A stretch of 50,606 bases of DNA from Bacillus spongiae (GCF_037120725.1 NZ_JBBAXC010000022.1:1-50606); one strand, 5' to 3'. Shown: positions 17,334-27,850, numbered from the stretch's first letter. Translations and numbers: made by a program. The notes: generated by a model from the letters alone, not told the origin.

Positions 17334-19304
17334 TTGGTAAAAGGAAGAAAAAACATGGATTACAATGATGAAGCAATCCAGGTACTTGAAGGCTTAGAAG
17401 CTGTCCGAAAAAGGCCAGGGATGTATATCGGCTCAACGGACGCAAGAGGGCTTCACCATCTTGTATATGAAATCGTAGATAATTCAGTCGATGAGGCACT
17501 CGCCGGTCATGGTGATCATATCATTGTCACAATACATAAAGATAATAGTATTTCCGTTCAAGATCACGGGAGAGGGATGCCTACTGGCATGCACAAAATG
17601 GGAAAGCCAACTCCAGAAATTATTTTAACGGTCCTGCATGCAGGCGGAAAATTTGGACAAGGGGGCTATAAAACGAGCGGAGGACTGCACGGTGTTGGAG
17701 CTTCTGTCGTGAACGCTCTATCAGAAAGTTTAGAAGTGACGATTAATCGTGATGGAATTACGTATCAACAACGTTTTGAAGACGGTGGAAAACCGGTGAC
17801 AACGTTAGAAAAAGTAGGTAAATCGAAAAAAACAGGAACAACCATTCATTTTAAGCCAGACAAAAAGATATTTAGTACGATTACTTACAACTACGATACG
17901 TTATGTGAAAGACTTCGCGAGTCTGCATTTCTATTGAAAGGATTAAAAATCGAAATTATTGATAAGCGTCATGATCGACAGGACGTATTTTATTATGAGA
18001 ATGGAATTGAAGCCTTTGTTGAGTACTTAAACGAGGACAAGGATTCCTTACATAAAGTGGTTTCTTTTGAAGGTCAAAATGCTACTATCGAGGTCGAGTA
18101 CGCCTTCCAATTCAATGATGGTTTTTCTGAAAATGTTCTTTCATTCGTTAATAATGTTCGAACGAAAGATGGAGGAACACATGAAGCTGGTGCAAAAGCG
18201 GCTATGACAAGAGTTATAAACGAATATGCTCGCAAAGTACAATTGTTAAAAGAGCGAGATAAAAACCTTGAAGGAACAGATATTCGGGAAGGACTAGCAG
18301 CTGTCGTATCTGTTAGAATCCCTGAGGAACTTCTTCAATTTGAAGGTCAAACAAAAGGAAAACTCGGTACAAGTGAGGCACGTTCAGCGGTAGATTCTGT
18401 TGTAAGTGAACATTTACAGTATTTCCTTGAAGAAAACCCTGACATGAGTTCATTATTGATCAAAAAAGCGGTCAAAGCGGCGCAAGCGAGAGAAGCAGCT
18501 CGAAAAGCACGAGAAGATGCAAGAAGTGGGAAAAAACGAAAGCGGTCCGAGACGGTCCTTTCTGGAAAATTAACCCCTGCTCAATCACGAAACCCAGAAC
18601 GAAATGAGCTTTATTTAGTCGAGGGGGATTCTGCTGGAGGTTCTGCCAAGCAAGGGCGCGACCGGAAATTCCAAGCCATTTTGCCACTGCGTGGGAAAGT
18701 AATCAATACTGAAAAAGCAAAACTACAAGATATTTTTAAAAACGAAGAAATCAATACGATTATTCATGCGATTGGGGCTGGAGTCGGTAATGATTTTAAT
18801 GTTGATGACACCAACTATGACAAAGTCGTCATTATGACAGACGCTGATACAGACGGCGCTCATATCCAAGTCCTTTTGATAACGTTCTTTTATCGTTACA
18901 TGAGACCGCTTCTAGAAGCGGGCAAAGTATTTATTGCTTTACCGCCGTTGTATAAAGTTAGTAAAGGAACGGGAAAAAAAGAAGTGATTCATTACGCTTG
19001 GACAGATGAAGAGCTTCAAGAAGCAACGAAAAAAGTAGGTAGAGGATATATGATTCAACGATACAAAGGTCTTGGCGAGATGAATGCGGATCAGCTTTGG
19101 GAAACTACAATGGATCCAACGACACGAACCTTAATTAGAGTGAAAATTGATGATGCCGCAAGAGCCGAAAAACGAATAACAACATTGATGGGGGATAAAG
19201 TGGAACCTCGTCGTAAGTGGATTGAAAACAATGTTGCCTTCGGTTTAGAGGAAGATGCAAGTATTTTAGAAAATGAAAATGTTATGGTCGCAGAGGAGGA
19301 ATAA
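17334..19304 (+). CDS. parE: DNA topoisomerase IV subunit B
   Basis: The ATPase subunit of topoisomerase IV, which decatenates daughter chromosomes with ParC. GHKL ATPase motifs: EIVDNSVDEALAG, DHGRGMPTGMH, GGLHGVGASVVNALSE and the switch Lys in QTKGKLG. The Toprim domain has YLVEGDSAGGSAKQGRDR and MTDADTDGAHI, and the C-terminus YKGLGEMNADQLWETTM. AAGGGG (17321-17326) is only 1-2 nt from ATG 17328 but 7 nt from TTG 17334, which also gives the length of the B. subtilis N-terminus, so I start at TTG 17334. It is followed by parC after 3 bp. Confidence 0.96.
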   Translation: MVKGRKNMDYNDEAIQVLEGLEAVRKRPGMYIGSTDARGLHHLVYEIVDNSVDEALAGHGDHIIVTIHKDNSISVQDHGRGMPTGMHKMGKPTPEIILTVLHAGGKFGQGGYKTSGGLHGVGASVVNALSESLEVTINRDGITYQQRFEDGGKPVTTLEKVGKSKKTGTTIHFKPDKKIFSTITYNYDTLCERLRESAFLLKGLKIEIIDKRHDRQDVFYYENGIEAFVEYLNEDKDSLHKVVSFEGQNATIEVEYAFQFNDGFSENVLSFVNNVRTKDGGTHEAGAKAAMTRVINEYARKVQLLKERDKNLEGTDIREGLAAVVSVRIPEELLQFEGQTKGKLGTSEARSAVDSVVSEHLQYFLEENPDMSSLLIKKAVKAAQAREAARKAREDARSGKKRKRSETVLSGKLTPAQSRNPERNELYLVEGDSAGGSAKQGRDRKFQAILPLRGKVINTEKAKLQDIFKNEEINTIIHAIGAGVGNDFNVDDTNYDKVVIMTDADTDGAHIQVLLITFFYRYMRPLLEAGKVFIALPPLYKVSKGTGKKEVIHYAWTDEELQEATKKVGRGYMIQRYKGLGEMNADQLWETTMDPTTRTLIRVKIDDAARAEKRITTLMGDKVEPRRKWIENNVAFGLEEDASILENENVMVAEEE

Positions 19305-19307
19305 ATC

Positions 19308-21731
19308 ATGTCAACACATGAGAAATATCAAGACATGCCACTTGAAGAAGTGTTAGGCGACCGGTTTGGGCGTTATAGTAAATATATTATTCAAGATCGT
19401 GCATTGCCTGATGCAAGGGACGGGCTTAAGCCTGTCCAACGAAGAATATTATATGCGATGAATGTAGAAGGAAACACGCATGAAAAAGGATTTCGTAAAT
19501 CTGCAAAAACCGTCGGAAATGTCATCGGAAATTATCACCCACACGGTGATACATCCGTGTACGATGCAATGGTACGAATGAGTCAGGATTGGAAGTTACG
19601 TAATTTCTTAGTAGAGATGCATGGAAACAATGGAAGCATCGATGGGGACCCACCAGCTGCGATGAGGTATACAGAAGCCCGTCTTTCTGCCATTTCTACA
19701 GAACTATTACGTGATATTGAAAAAAACACTGTAGAATTTATTCCTAACTTTGATGATACCGCCGAAGAGCCAACCGTTCTTCCTGCACGATTTCCCAATC
19801 TGTTAGTCAATGGCTCAACGGGGATTTCTGCAGGTTATGCTACGGAGATTCCGCCGCACCAGTTAGGTGAAGTGATTGACGGAGCAATCATGCGTATGGA
19901 TCACCCAAAATGTACTGTCGAAGAATTAATGAAAGTCATTTCTGGTCCAGATTTTCCAACAGGTGGAATCATTCAAGGAACAGATGGAATTAAGAAGGCG
20001 TATGAAACAGGTAAAGGGAAATTTGTTATTCGAGGGAAAGCGGAAATTGAGGATATTCGTGGAGGGAAACAACAAATCGTTATAACCGAAATCCCCTTTG
20101 AAGTCAATAAAGCCAACCTTGTAAAGAAAATTGATGAATACCGAGTCGATAGAAAAGTGGAAGGGATATCAGAAGTTCGTGATGAAACCGATCGAACAGG
20201 CCTTCGTATTGTTGTGGAGTTAAAGCGTGATGCTAACGCAAACGGAGTATTAAATTACTTATATAAAAATTCTGATCTTCAAATTACATATAATTTTAAT
20301 ATGGTGGCAATCCATAATCGACGCCCTAAATTGATGGGGTTACGTGAACTACTTGATGCCTATGTCGCACATCAAAAAGAAGTAGTGACAAAGCGTTCTC
20401 AATACGATTTACAAAAAGCAAAAGATCGCGAACATATTGTCGAAGGACTAATGAAGGCATTGTCCATTTTAGACGAAGTAATTCGTACAATTCGTGGATC
20501 AAAGGATAAAAAAGACGCAAAAAAGAATTTACAGGAGAAATTTTTCTTTACTGAGCCCCAATCAGAAGCCATTGTGTCACTACAGCTTTATCGATTGACG
20601 AACACGGACATCACTGCTTTAAAGGAAGAAGCAGAAGAATTAGCAAAAAAGATTAAAGAATTAACCGACATTCTTCAAAATGAAAAAAAGTTATTGGTAG
20701 TGATTAAGAAAGAACTTAGAGCCATCAAAAAGCAGTTTAACGACACACGAAAAACGAAAATTGAAGATAAAATCGAAGAATTAAAAATTAATTTAGAAGT
20801 TCTCGTAGCTTCTGAAGATGTGATGGTCACAGTCACGAAAGATGGCTATATAAAGCGTACAAGTTTACGATCTTTTGCTGCATCGAACGGGCAAGATCTC
20901 GCGATGAAAGAAACGGATCGTTTATTAGCTCAATTCGAAATTAACACAACGGATAAACTCCTAGTATTCACGAATAAAGGGAATTACTTATATTTCCCTG
21001 TTCATGAATTACCAGATATTCGCTGGAAGGATCTCGGCCAACATGTTGCTAGCTTAATTTCGATTGAGCGAGATGAGCAAATCGTAAAGGTTATTCCAAT
21101 TAAAGATTTTTCAGCTAAACAATATATGCTATTTATAACTAAAAATGGCATGGCGAAAAAGACAGAGTTAGCTCAGTATCAAGCACAACGATATTCTCGG
21201 CCACTTGTTGCTGTTAACTTAAAAGGGGATGATGAGGTCGTAAATGTTCATCTTACTTCAGGGGAAGAAGATGTCTTTTTAACGACACGTACCGGTTTTG
21301 CTCTCTGGTTCTCAGAAGAGGAAGTAAATATTGTTGGCCCTCGTGCCGCTGGAGTAAAGGGAATAAACTTAAAGGATGACGATTTCGTTGTTTCAGGAAA
21401 ATTGATTTCAAAGGATGCATCAGCTGTGGTGATTGTTACACAACGAGGTGCCGTCAAAAAAATGAAACTAAGTGAGTTTGAAAAAACCTCAAGAGCGAAG
21501 CGTGGTGTCGTCCTTCTTCGAGAATTAAAGACAAATCCACATCGGATTGCCTCTGTGGAAATCGTCAAAGCAAATGATACGATTTCGATTCTAACTGACA
21601 AAGGCATCAGCGAGGAAATCAAAGTTTCTGACTTACGATTTAATGATCGTTATAGTAATGGATCGTTTGTATTAGATGAGTCAGAAGCAGGTCAAACGAT
21701 TGAATCGTGGCTATTGGAAGATCCGTCCTGA
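19308..21731 (+). CDS. parC: DNA topoisomerase IV subunit A
   Basis: The DNA-cleaving subunit of topoisomerase IV, 807 residues. The catalytic Tyr is Y121 in [10 protein letters not shown], preceded by the winged-helix region [21 protein letters not shown], which contains the quinolone-determining positions. There the usual Ser (S80 of S. aureus GrlA) is Thr82 and the usual Glu84 is Asp86. The C-terminal half is a beta-pinwheel with repeated blades ([27 protein letters not shown]-like). GAGGAGG overlaps the end of parE, so the two are translated as one operon. A terminator follows at 21743-21773. Confidence 0.96.
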   Translation: MSTHEKYQDMPLEEVLGDRFGRYSKYIIQDRALPDARDGLKPVQRRILYAMNVEGNTHEKGFRKSAKTVGNVIGNYHPHGDTSVYDAMVRMSQDWKLRNFLVEMHGNNGSIDGDPPAAMRYTEARLSAISTELLRDIEKNTVEFIPNFDDTAEEPTVLPARFPNLLVNGSTGISAGYATEIPPHQLGEVIDGAIMRMDHPKCTVEELMKVISGPDFPTGGIIQGTDGIKKAYETGKGKFVIRGKAEIEDIRGGKQQIVITEIPFEVNKANLVKKIDEYRVDRKVEGISEVRDETDRTGLRIVVELKRDANANGVLNYLYKNSDLQITYNFNMVAIHNRRPKLMGLRELLDAYVAHQKEVVTKRSQYDLQKAKDREHIVEGLMKALSILDEVIRTIRGSKDKKDAKKNLQEKFFFTEPQSEAIVSLQLYRLTNTDITALKEEAEELAKKIKELTDILQNEKKLLVVIKKELRAIKKQFNDTRKTKIEDKIEELKINLEVLVASEDVMVTVTKDGYIKRTSLRSFAASNGQDLAMKETDRLLAQFEINTTDKLLVFTNKGNYLYFPVHELPDIRWKDLGQHVASLISIERDEQIVKVIPIKDFSAKQYMLFITKNGMAKKTELAQYQAQRYSRPLVAVNLKGDDEVVNVHLTSGEEDVFLTTRTGFALWFSEEEVNIVGPRAAGVKGINLKDDDFVVSGKLISKDASAVVIVTQRGAVKKMKLSEFEKTSRAKRGVVLLRELKTNPHRIASVEIVKANDTISILTDKGISEEIKVSDLRFNDRYSNGSFVLDESEAGQTIESWLLEDPS

Positions 21732-21742
21732 AAGAAAAGGTG

Positions 21743-21773
21743 AAAAAAGGCACCTAGAAAGGTGTCTTTTTTT
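21743..21773 (+). terminator. Terminator after parC
   Basis: Stem AGGCACCT/AGGTGTCT (21748-21755 with 21760-21767, one G-U pair) extended by A-T pairs, then T7. Confidence 0.85.
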
Positions 21774-21887
21774 GCTGAATATACAAAAAAAAGGCCGTTC
21801 TATGTAAAAAAAAGGATGAAATTACATTGAATTATGATACGATAGAATTAAGTTGGAATTTTCAGAGTTTTAGGGAGATGAGTCTAT

Positions 21888-22952
21888 TTGGAACGCCAAT
21901 TAACCACTACTAAAGACCCAACAAGTGTTAAAGAGTTTTTTATTTCGTCTTTAGCAGAAGCAGATGAAAATATAGTATTAACGATATTAGATGAAAACGG
22001 GATTTACAAATATGTTTCACCCAATATAGAAAGGCTCTTAGGCTATCCACCAACTTTCTTTGGAGATAAACATTGCAACTATTTGATTCATCCTGAAGAC
22101 TGGCATGACTGGATGATCAATGAAACGCAAAATTATCAACGTTACTCGTTTATTCAATATCGAATGATTACGCATTCGAATGTTGAAATTTGGGTTGAGT
22201 CGTTATTTATTATCGTACCATCTGCTACCATACGCGAGTATGTCATCCTTTCACGAGAAATTACGAAACGAAAGCAAATGGAAGATGCATTAATTCAAAA
22301 TGAAAAGCTCGCTGCTATTGGGAAACTGGCTGCTGGAATAGCTCACGATATTCGGAATCCACTTACATCGCTTAAAGGGTTTTTAGACTTAATGATTTCC
22401 GGGATACAAGATCCTATCTATTTACAAATCATGAAAACAGAAATTGAACGAATTGAACTGACCACAAATGAATTAATGCTACTTGCAAAGCCATCCAAAA
22501 AAGAAGTCATGCGCTTTGATATTCAACAAATCATTCGTGATACATTAATGCTTTTAGATACTGAGGCGTTCAAACAGCAAGTACAATTTCGAAGTGATTT
22601 TCATGAAACACCCGTGTACATAAATGGTGATCCTTATCAAATAAAGCAAGTGATGATCAATTTTGTCAAAAATGCAATCGAAGCGATGATGAAAAAAGGA
22701 GTCATTGAGATTTCAGTCACTCAATTAGAAGAAGCCTGTCAAGTGAAAATTAAGGATGAAGGATGCGGGTTAACGAAAGAAGAGTTAAATCAAATTGGAC
22801 GCCCCTTCTATACTTCAAAAGAGCAAGGCAATGGTTTAGGGCTAATGATGTGTGAATATATCCTCCGTAACCATAAAGGATTTATGTCATTCTCGAGTGA
22901 AAAAAATAAGGGAACGACCGTAACGATTCAGCTCCCACTTTCACATAAATAA
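21888..22952 (+). CDS. PAS-domain sensor histidine kinase, sporulation-kinase type
   Basis: A 354-residue soluble kinase without membrane segments. A single PAS domain spans about residues 20-125 (ENGIYKYVSPNIERLLGY, later REITKRKQ), followed by the dimerisation/phospho-acceptor helix LAAGIAHDIRNPLTSLKGF with His153. The ATPase domain has the N box NFVKNAIEAM, the G1 box DEGCGL and the G2 box GNGLGLMMCE. The layout and H box resemble KinA/KinE kinases of the sporulation phosphorelay, although these usually have HEIRNP rather than HDIRNP. There is no response regulator nearby, as expected for kinases feeding Spo0F. Start is TTG 21888, with GGGAG upstream. Confidence 0.85.
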   Translation: MERQLTTTKDPTSVKEFFISSLAEADENIVLTILDENGIYKYVSPNIERLLGYPPTFFGDKHCNYLIHPEDWHDWMINETQNYQRYSFIQYRMITHSNVEIWVESLFIIVPSATIREYVILSREITKRKQMEDALIQNEKLAAIGKLAAGIAHDIRNPLTSLKGFLDLMISGIQDPIYLQIMKTEIERIELTTNELMLLAKPSKKEVMRFDIQQIIRDTLMLLDTEAFKQQVQFRSDFHETPVYINGDPYQIKQVMINFVKNAIEAMMKKGVIEISVTQLEEACQVKIKDEGCGLTKEELNQIGRPFYTSKEQGNGLGLMMCEYILRNHKGFMSFSSEKNKGTTVTIQLPLSHK

Positions 22953-23029
22953 ATAATTGCTATTATTACATAATACTTCCTTTCTTGGAGAATATAACAG
23001 AAACGAACTTCAAGAAGGAGAGAGCTTAC

Positions 23030-23803
23030 ATGCATAAAGAACTACTCTTTGCTTTTGTAGCATTTTTCCTTATGTCACTAAATGTTGTTGTCGGAGCCAA
23101 TACGTTTGAAATACAGCAACAAACAGGTGAGATCGTGATAGAATCGTGGCAGAAGGATGTAACAGGTGACGGCCATAAAAACGTCATCACGCTTTATGGA
23201 ACGCCTTATGATGAAGATAGTCCATACTTTCAAAAGGTTTGGTCCATTGTCCAAACGAAAGACGGACAGAAGCTTCGAATGGATTATGATTCAGGCTATA
23301 ACCCTACACTGCAATTTGTTGATTTAAACCATGATCAAGTGCTCGATGTCTTTTATTCTAGTGCAACAGGTGGTAACGGAGGAATATATCATTACGCAGC
23401 TCATTCAACAAAATCAGAAACGGTCGAAGATTTAGCCGTTCCAGACCCTTTAACGATTGTTGGAAAGTTTAAACAAGACTATCAAGCTGTCGTCACCTTT
23501 AAAGAAACGGGCAAGTCGTATCAAATAAACTTAATGGACCGGAAAAAGAATTACGATTTATTAAACCTATATGAAAATGGAACGCTTGTAAAACCAACGA
23601 GACTTATGATTGCTCCCTTTACATCACTAGAAGTCGTCAACATAGATAACGAAACAGGCAAAGGTTTAAAAGGAACACAGCTCATTAGTGGGGCTTATCA
23701 TGCTGATTCGATTGGGGTCGCACAGTCTGAGTGGTATTTCGAAAAGGGCAAGTGGAAGCTTAAAAAAATGAACTGGAGCCCACTGCAAGCGTCAACTAGA
23801 TAA
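23030..23803 (+). CDS. Secreted protein of unknown function
   Basis: A 257-residue protein with a signal peptide (MHKELLFAFVAFFLMSLNVV, cleavage likely after VVGA). GAAGGAGAG lies 9-10 nt before ATG 23030, so the longer frame from 22985 is not used. Two Asp-rich loops, DVTGDGHKNV near residue 39 and DLNHDQVLDVF near 98, look like the calcium-binding turns of VCBS/FG-GAP-type propellers, but only two are present. It ends with a beta-rich GVAQSEWYFEKGKWKL tail. It follows the kinase by about 80 bp on the same strand and may share its transcript. Confidence 0.65.
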   Translation: MHKELLFAFVAFFLMSLNVVVGANTFEIQQQTGEIVIESWQKDVTGDGHKNVITLYGTPYDEDSPYFQKVWSIVQTKDGQKLRMDYDSGYNPTLQFVDLNHDQVLDVFYSSATGGNGGIYHYAAHSTKSETVEDLAVPDPLTIVGKFKQDYQAVVTFKETGKSYQINLMDRKKNYDLLNLYENGTLVKPTRLMIAPFTSLEVVNIDNETGKGLKGTQLISGAYHADSIGVAQSEWYFEKGKWKLKKMNWSPLQASTR

Positions 23804-23819
23804 TGAAGTTAGGACTTAA

Positions 23820-23863
23820 CGAAGAAAGAGGGCCACAACAGCGTTTGTGGTCCTCTTTCTTCG
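23820..23863 (+). terminator. Long hairpin after the secreted protein
   Basis: A 19-bp stem (23820-23838 with 23845-23863, one G-U pair) and a 6-nt loop. No T run follows, but the strength and position make termination likely. Confidence 0.65.
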
Positions 23864-24159
23864 TATAAGTCACTTACACGTCTATTTTGTTAAAACGAAA
23901 TAAAGTGCTCGTAATGTTGTAGATGGAAATAAAGCACTTGAGTAATCAGTCAGAAGGAGGTATCAACATAAGAATAAACCTATTAAACTTTTTAATTGGA
24001 CTTTAATAAGGTAGTATTGGTTAGATAATAAGAGTTTAATAGGGCTGCTCCGTATCGATTGAACGTATATTTAATAAAAGGATATCAAGACTGTTTATTC
24101 CAATCGAAACAAAGGCATAGTCCTCAGGAATAAAAGGCTTATGATGTTTCTCCTTGCCA
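23864..24159 (+). other. Intergenic region with an orphan ribosome binding site
   Basis: An inverted repeat AAGTGCT/AGCACTT lies at 23903-23909/23933-23939. Behind it a very strong site, GAAGGAGGT at 23952-23960, is followed by ATA instead of a normal start and a frame of only about a dozen codons (MRINLLNFLIGL), like the beginning of a signal peptide. This may be the head of a dead gene. Nothing else is seen. Confidence 0.3.
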
Positions 24160-24627
24160 TTATCGTATATCGACAACAAACGTATAGGAAACCTCACCAT
24201 TCGTCCATTCTGCTAAGACTTCATAAATATACGTACCTTTATTTGCAGGAAGAGTGAATTCATTAGAATTATGTTTAATTTCTTTTTCCCTTCCTTCTTC
24301 ATTCCATAAATACACTTTAATATCAGGATTTTCTTCAATCCGAATATCAACTTTTTCATTAGGACTTACACTAATTAATTCTAATTTATCTGCCATTTGA
24401 TATGGAGATATGTAATCTGTTTGTACAACTTCAGTTCCTAAGCCTTTTTTTCTCTCCCATCGATAACTGCCATCTTCAATTTGGTATTCCATTCCGTTAA
24501 TAATCACTTGTCCTGTCATAGTTGGAGGAAATTCACTGTCTTTTTCCTTGATTCCAGTATTTGAGCAACCCATTAGTAAAAGGATAGCGCTTGTTAAAAC
24601 CACAATAAAAATGTGTTTTAATTTCAA
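24160..24627 (-). CDS. Lipoprotein, function unknown
   Basis: A 155-residue lipoprotein: a basic start (MKLKH), a hydrophobic core and lipobox LLMGC with the lipidated Cys at residue 21. The mature part is beta-rich and ends EWTNGEVSYTFVVDIR, like a small immunoglobulin-type or protease-inhibitor-like domain, but I cannot name a family. The start is TTG with AAGGAGGG 9-10 nt upstream. Monocistronic. Confidence 0.68.
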   Translation of the reverse strand: MKLKHIFIVVLTSAILLLMGCSNTGIKEKDSEFPPTMTGQVIINGMEYQIEDGSYRWERKKGLGTEVVQTDYISPYQMADKLELISVSPNEKVDIRIEENPDIKVYLWNEEGREKEIKHNSNEFTLPANKGTYIYEVLAEWTNGEVSYTFVVDIR

Positions 24628-25166
24628 AATAATAGTCCCTCCTTAATTTATTTGACGAATTTGTTCCATGTTCGTTTCACTTTATTGGCTCTTATTGATA
24701 TAAAGCACAAAGCATATCATTCTCCTAATCAATTGAAATGCGTCTAGCAATATGATCCCATAGGATTGAAAGGTTCTTCATTAAGATACCTTAATGCCTT
24801 CCAAAAAGGTCTTCATGGTAATAGAAAGGGAGATAGGATAACAGACTCAGAATAAAGCTTCAAAAGGGCCGAGAGTGTAAACATAGTAAATGAAAAAATA
24901 CCGTAATAATTATAGTCTTACCAGTTATTGTATCAAAGGCCATTAAGTTCATGAAGTCAAATGAAGGAAGGTCCTGATAGGGAACCAGAACTGTTTATGG
25001 TCTTTTGAAGGAATAAAGGAACATCATAGAATTAGTATATTTGGGAATTGAGCTTTTTTAAATTCAAATTGAATTGTGTAGACATATAAGGAATTAAATG
25101 GTATTTTGAATCTGATGAATAAATCTATCAAATGTATATAATTACGATTAACAGGAGGAGATTAAT
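24628..25166. other. Intergenic region, no gene seen
   Basis: 539 bp between a lipoprotein (minus) and a pseudogene (plus), with no open frame having a ribosome binding site. The last 100 bp are very AT-rich and probably hold the promoter of the pseudogene. Confidence 0.4.
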
Positions 25167-25726
25167 ATTAAGAAAATTATTTTTTCCTTAGTTAGTGTAA
25201 CTGCTATTTTGTTATTTTTGTTAATCGACAGTAATGCTAATTATGGTAACGAGAAATTCAGTGCCCCTACCAAGGATAGCGATATTTTTACGCCAGTTTT
25301 GGAATACGTAATTGATAGTTATGATTATGTATTTGCTGTACAAGCGATTAAACAAGATCATGAAATTTGGATTGATATTGATGAAAGGGAAAGTGAAGAA
25401 GAGGTAAAAAATTATTTAGAAGAAAATCTACCTGATTCAATATTAAGTGTCTATAGTATTAACTTTAACAAACGTAGTTTGGACAATATCCGGTAAAAAT
25501 ATATGTTTCTATTCGTAAAACGGTAATGACAGAAAAACGCCTGATAATTAGTAATAAATCTAATTTCTCACTAAGGATATATCTCAGAGGATAAGGTTAC
25601 TACGCTGATGAATTTAAATTAGGATTTAGTCAAAATAAAACGGAAGAAAATATAGCTGATTCAGCTTATCATTACTTCAAGTTTAAGTTATACCGAGAAA
25701 TATTTAATACGAAGCAATGGATGTAG
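25167..25726 (+). pseudogene. Decayed secreted-protein gene with an ATT start
   Basis: AGGAGGAG (25153-25160) is 6 nt before ATT 25167, which opens a perfect signal peptide (KKIIFSLVSVTAILLFLLI) and continues through VIDSYDYVFAVQ to NFNKRSLDNI. A one-base loss near 25490 gives an early stop; the next frame continues seamlessly with PVKIYVSIRKTVMTEK to an in-frame TAA at 25592-25594. The same frame then reads on as YYADEFKLGFSQNKTEEN to a TAG at 25724-25726. The original protein was about 185 residues. Start mutation, frameshift and nonsense codon together point to a dead gene. Family unknown. Confidence 0.65.
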
Positions 25727-25846
25727 CCAGCAGGCAATTCGATTCTTCAAGAATAAAAAAAAGTGTCCATTCTTTATTTTATTAGTATTTATAAAACGTA
25801 TAAATGAATTATTTTCTTGTTTTGAGAACAAAGAGGGGGGAGAGCC

Positions 25847-26794
25847 GTGAAAAACTTGATAAAGGAATCTGAACAATTTATTTTGTACTCTTTAAGTGAC
25901 GGAGTGTATGCTGCAATATCTAAACCTGGTCAAGGTGCATGGAGTAACGCAGGTATCGTAGACCTCGGTGAAGCATTATTAATTTTTGATTCATTTTCTA
26001 CTCCTTCAGCTGGATATGAATTAAGAAGGCAAGCTGAAGACATGACAGGAAAAAAGGTTAAGTACCTCATCAACAGTCATTACCACGGTGATCACACTTT
26101 TGGAAATCAGGCATTTATTGATACAACCATTATTTCTACTTCTTTGACCAGGAAATGGATAGAAGAAAAAAACAAAATGGATGATGTAGCGAAAGAAATA
26201 GAAGAGATGCAAGTATATTTAAAGAGCCTCAAAGATCAAATCCAGAAGAATCAAGACAGAATTATGAAGGCTAGTTTAGAAAACCAGTTGAATGAAATGA
26301 CAAAAGTACTGAATGACTTACCTATTATGAAAATTGTATTACCACACGTTATATTTGACGAAAAGCTGATTATAGAAGGAACAAAGAGAAAGGTTGAATT
26401 ACACTGTTTTGGTGGAGGACATTCCCCAAGCGATACATTTATGTATTTACCGCTTGAAAAAATCGGGTTTATGGGTGATGTAGTTACAGAAGATTTACAT
26501 TTACCTATTTATAATCCTGAAGAATTTCAATTGATCTTGGATAAAGTGAAGCAAATGGATATTGAAACCTTTATTCCTGGTCATGGTAACGTAGGAAATC
26601 GTGACATACTATATACGTTAGAAGAGTATCTATCATTTTTAATTAAAAGCTCAAAGGAGGCAATTGCAAATAAGGTTCCATTAGAATCCTTTGTTGAAAA
26701 TGTAGAGACTCCCAGCAAGTATAAAGACTGGAAAGGTATAAAAGGCATCCAAGGTAACCTTTCAGCAGCGTATTCATACTATTCGGGGGAGTAA
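25847..26794 (+). CDS. MBL-fold metallo-hydrolase
   Basis: A 315-residue metallo-beta-lactamase-fold protein. The metal motif HxHxDH is NSHYHGDHTFGN with H78, H80, D82 and H83. Further ligands appear in CFGGGHSPSDTF (His), MGDVV (Asp) and IPGHGNVG (His), so both metal sites are complete. A helical insertion of about 55 residues (WIEEKNKMDDVAKEIEEMQ onwards, coiled-coil-like) sits between strands, as in SoxH/quinoprotein-associated relatives. It has no signal peptide. The start is GTG after a G-rich ribosome binding site. Substrate unknown; beta-lactamase activity cannot be inferred. Confidence 0.82.
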   Translation: MKNLIKESEQFILYSLSDGVYAAISKPGQGAWSNAGIVDLGEALLIFDSFSTPSAGYELRRQAEDMTGKKVKYLINSHYHGDHTFGNQAFIDTTIISTSLTRKWIEEKNKMDDVAKEIEEMQVYLKSLKDQIQKNQDRIMKASLENQLNEMTKVLNDLPIMKIVLPHVIFDEKLIIEGTKRKVELHCFGGGHSPSDTFMYLPLEKIGFMGDVVTEDLHLPIYNPEEFQLILDKVKQMDIETFIPGHGNVGNRDILYTLEEYLSFLIKSSKEAIANKVPLESFVENVETPSKYKDWKGIKGIQGNLSAAYSYYSGE

Positions 26795-26951
26795 GATTTA
26801 TGAGCGCCCTTCGGTATGAGTGAAAATTAAGAGAATAGTACCTCGCTACTATTAATCCTATTAGTACATAAGTAATATAGAATAATTGTTATTTTTTGTT
26901 AAGATTATCTTATAAAAATGGTATATACCTTTTTTCATAAGGGGGAGGAAA

Positions 26952-27371
26952 GTGGAGAATAAGAAGCAGCTGCAAAAAATCAACTGGGTTGTATTTGCGA
27001 CTCTAGTAGTAATATTTGTACTTTTCTCATACAATCAGACGATTAATACCGTAACGAGCTCATCCTTAGATGGACCTCAATCACGCATAGATTTTGGTAT
27101 GAGTGGTTTTTCAACTTCATTCCTAATCATTTTACTTTTTCTTTCAGCATTATTAGTAATCGGCTGGAAGCGATTATTCCCATTTAATGTACCTATAGCT
27201 ATCGTACTGCTTGGTTTTTATTTTCAGTTCCTTTTTATCATATTTACTACAGGTTGGATTGGCTTCGCAGGAACTTTCATATTAGCGATATGTGTAGCAG
27301 TCAGTTTAATAATGATTATTTCTTACGCGATCTACCTACTCAAATATAAAGAGGAATCCCGAGTTAAATAA
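26952..27371 (+). CDS. Small membrane protein, four helices
   Basis: A 139-residue protein starting at GTG 26952 directly behind GGGGGAGGAAA. Four hydrophobic helices are predicted by eye (about 12-31, 53-72, 76-97 and 101-128), with a polar loop between the first two and a charged tail (KYKEESRVK). No family recognised. Confidence 0.6.
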   Translation: MENKKQLQKINWVVFATLVVIFVLFSYNQTINTVTSSSLDGPQSRIDFGMSGFSTSFLIILLFLSALLVIGWKRLFPFNVPIAIVLLGFYFQFLFIIFTTGWIGFAGTFILAICVAVSLIMIISYAIYLLKYKEESRVK

Positions 27372-27490
27372 TTCTAAACAAAATAAAATAATAACGATAT
27401 TTGTTCCTTTTTGAACTACTTTGTGTGTAGGCTAATATCAGTTAAAACGTATATCACTGAAGTTATGATTTATTGAAGGGAGTCCAGTTC

Positions 27491-27850
27491 ATGTCATTAT
27501 TGAGCAAGTTATTCGGAAAAAGTAGCCCTAAGCAACAAGAATACAAACGTCCTAGCTATGCTGGCACTTTGAGTATTTTGGTTATTTATAAAGAGGAAAA
27601 ATATGATGATGCTGGAGAGCATATAGAGGAGCATTTTGAATTAATAGAAGAGCTATGGAATTATTCTTCCATAGATACATCAGGTTATACGTCATTAGAT
27701 AGGGTCAAAAATGATTTTGGTACTAAATTACCGGTTTTTCCTGAATACCCATTGATAGGAGTTTATAAGGGAGAAAATCAGCTATTTATATCATCTGATT
27801 TAAAAGAAGTACAACAATTTATTGAAGAGTACGAGAGAACATATGAATAG
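27491..27850 (+). CDS. Small cytoplasmic hypothetical protein
   Basis: A 119-residue protein. GAAGGGAG precedes ATG 27491 by about 9 nt, whereas the upstream TTG at 27473 precedes the ribosome binding site. It begins MSLLSKLFGKSSPKQQE, then has an acidic alpha/beta body (TLSILVIYKEEKYDDAGEH, YPLIGVYKGENQLFISS). No signal peptide and no recognised family. A strong terminator follows. Confidence 0.6.
   Translation: MSLLSKLFGKSSPKQQEYKRPSYAGTLSILVIYKEEKYDDAGEHIEEHFELIEELWNYSSIDTSGYTSLDRVKNDFGTKLPVFPEYPLIGVYKGENQLFISSDLKEVQQFIEEYERTYE

Noticed and set aside
25847-26794. Antibiotic resistance by a metallo-beta-lactamase
   Set aside because: Only the fold and metal ligands are shared; the helical insertion and lack of a signal peptide argue against a secreted beta-lactamase.
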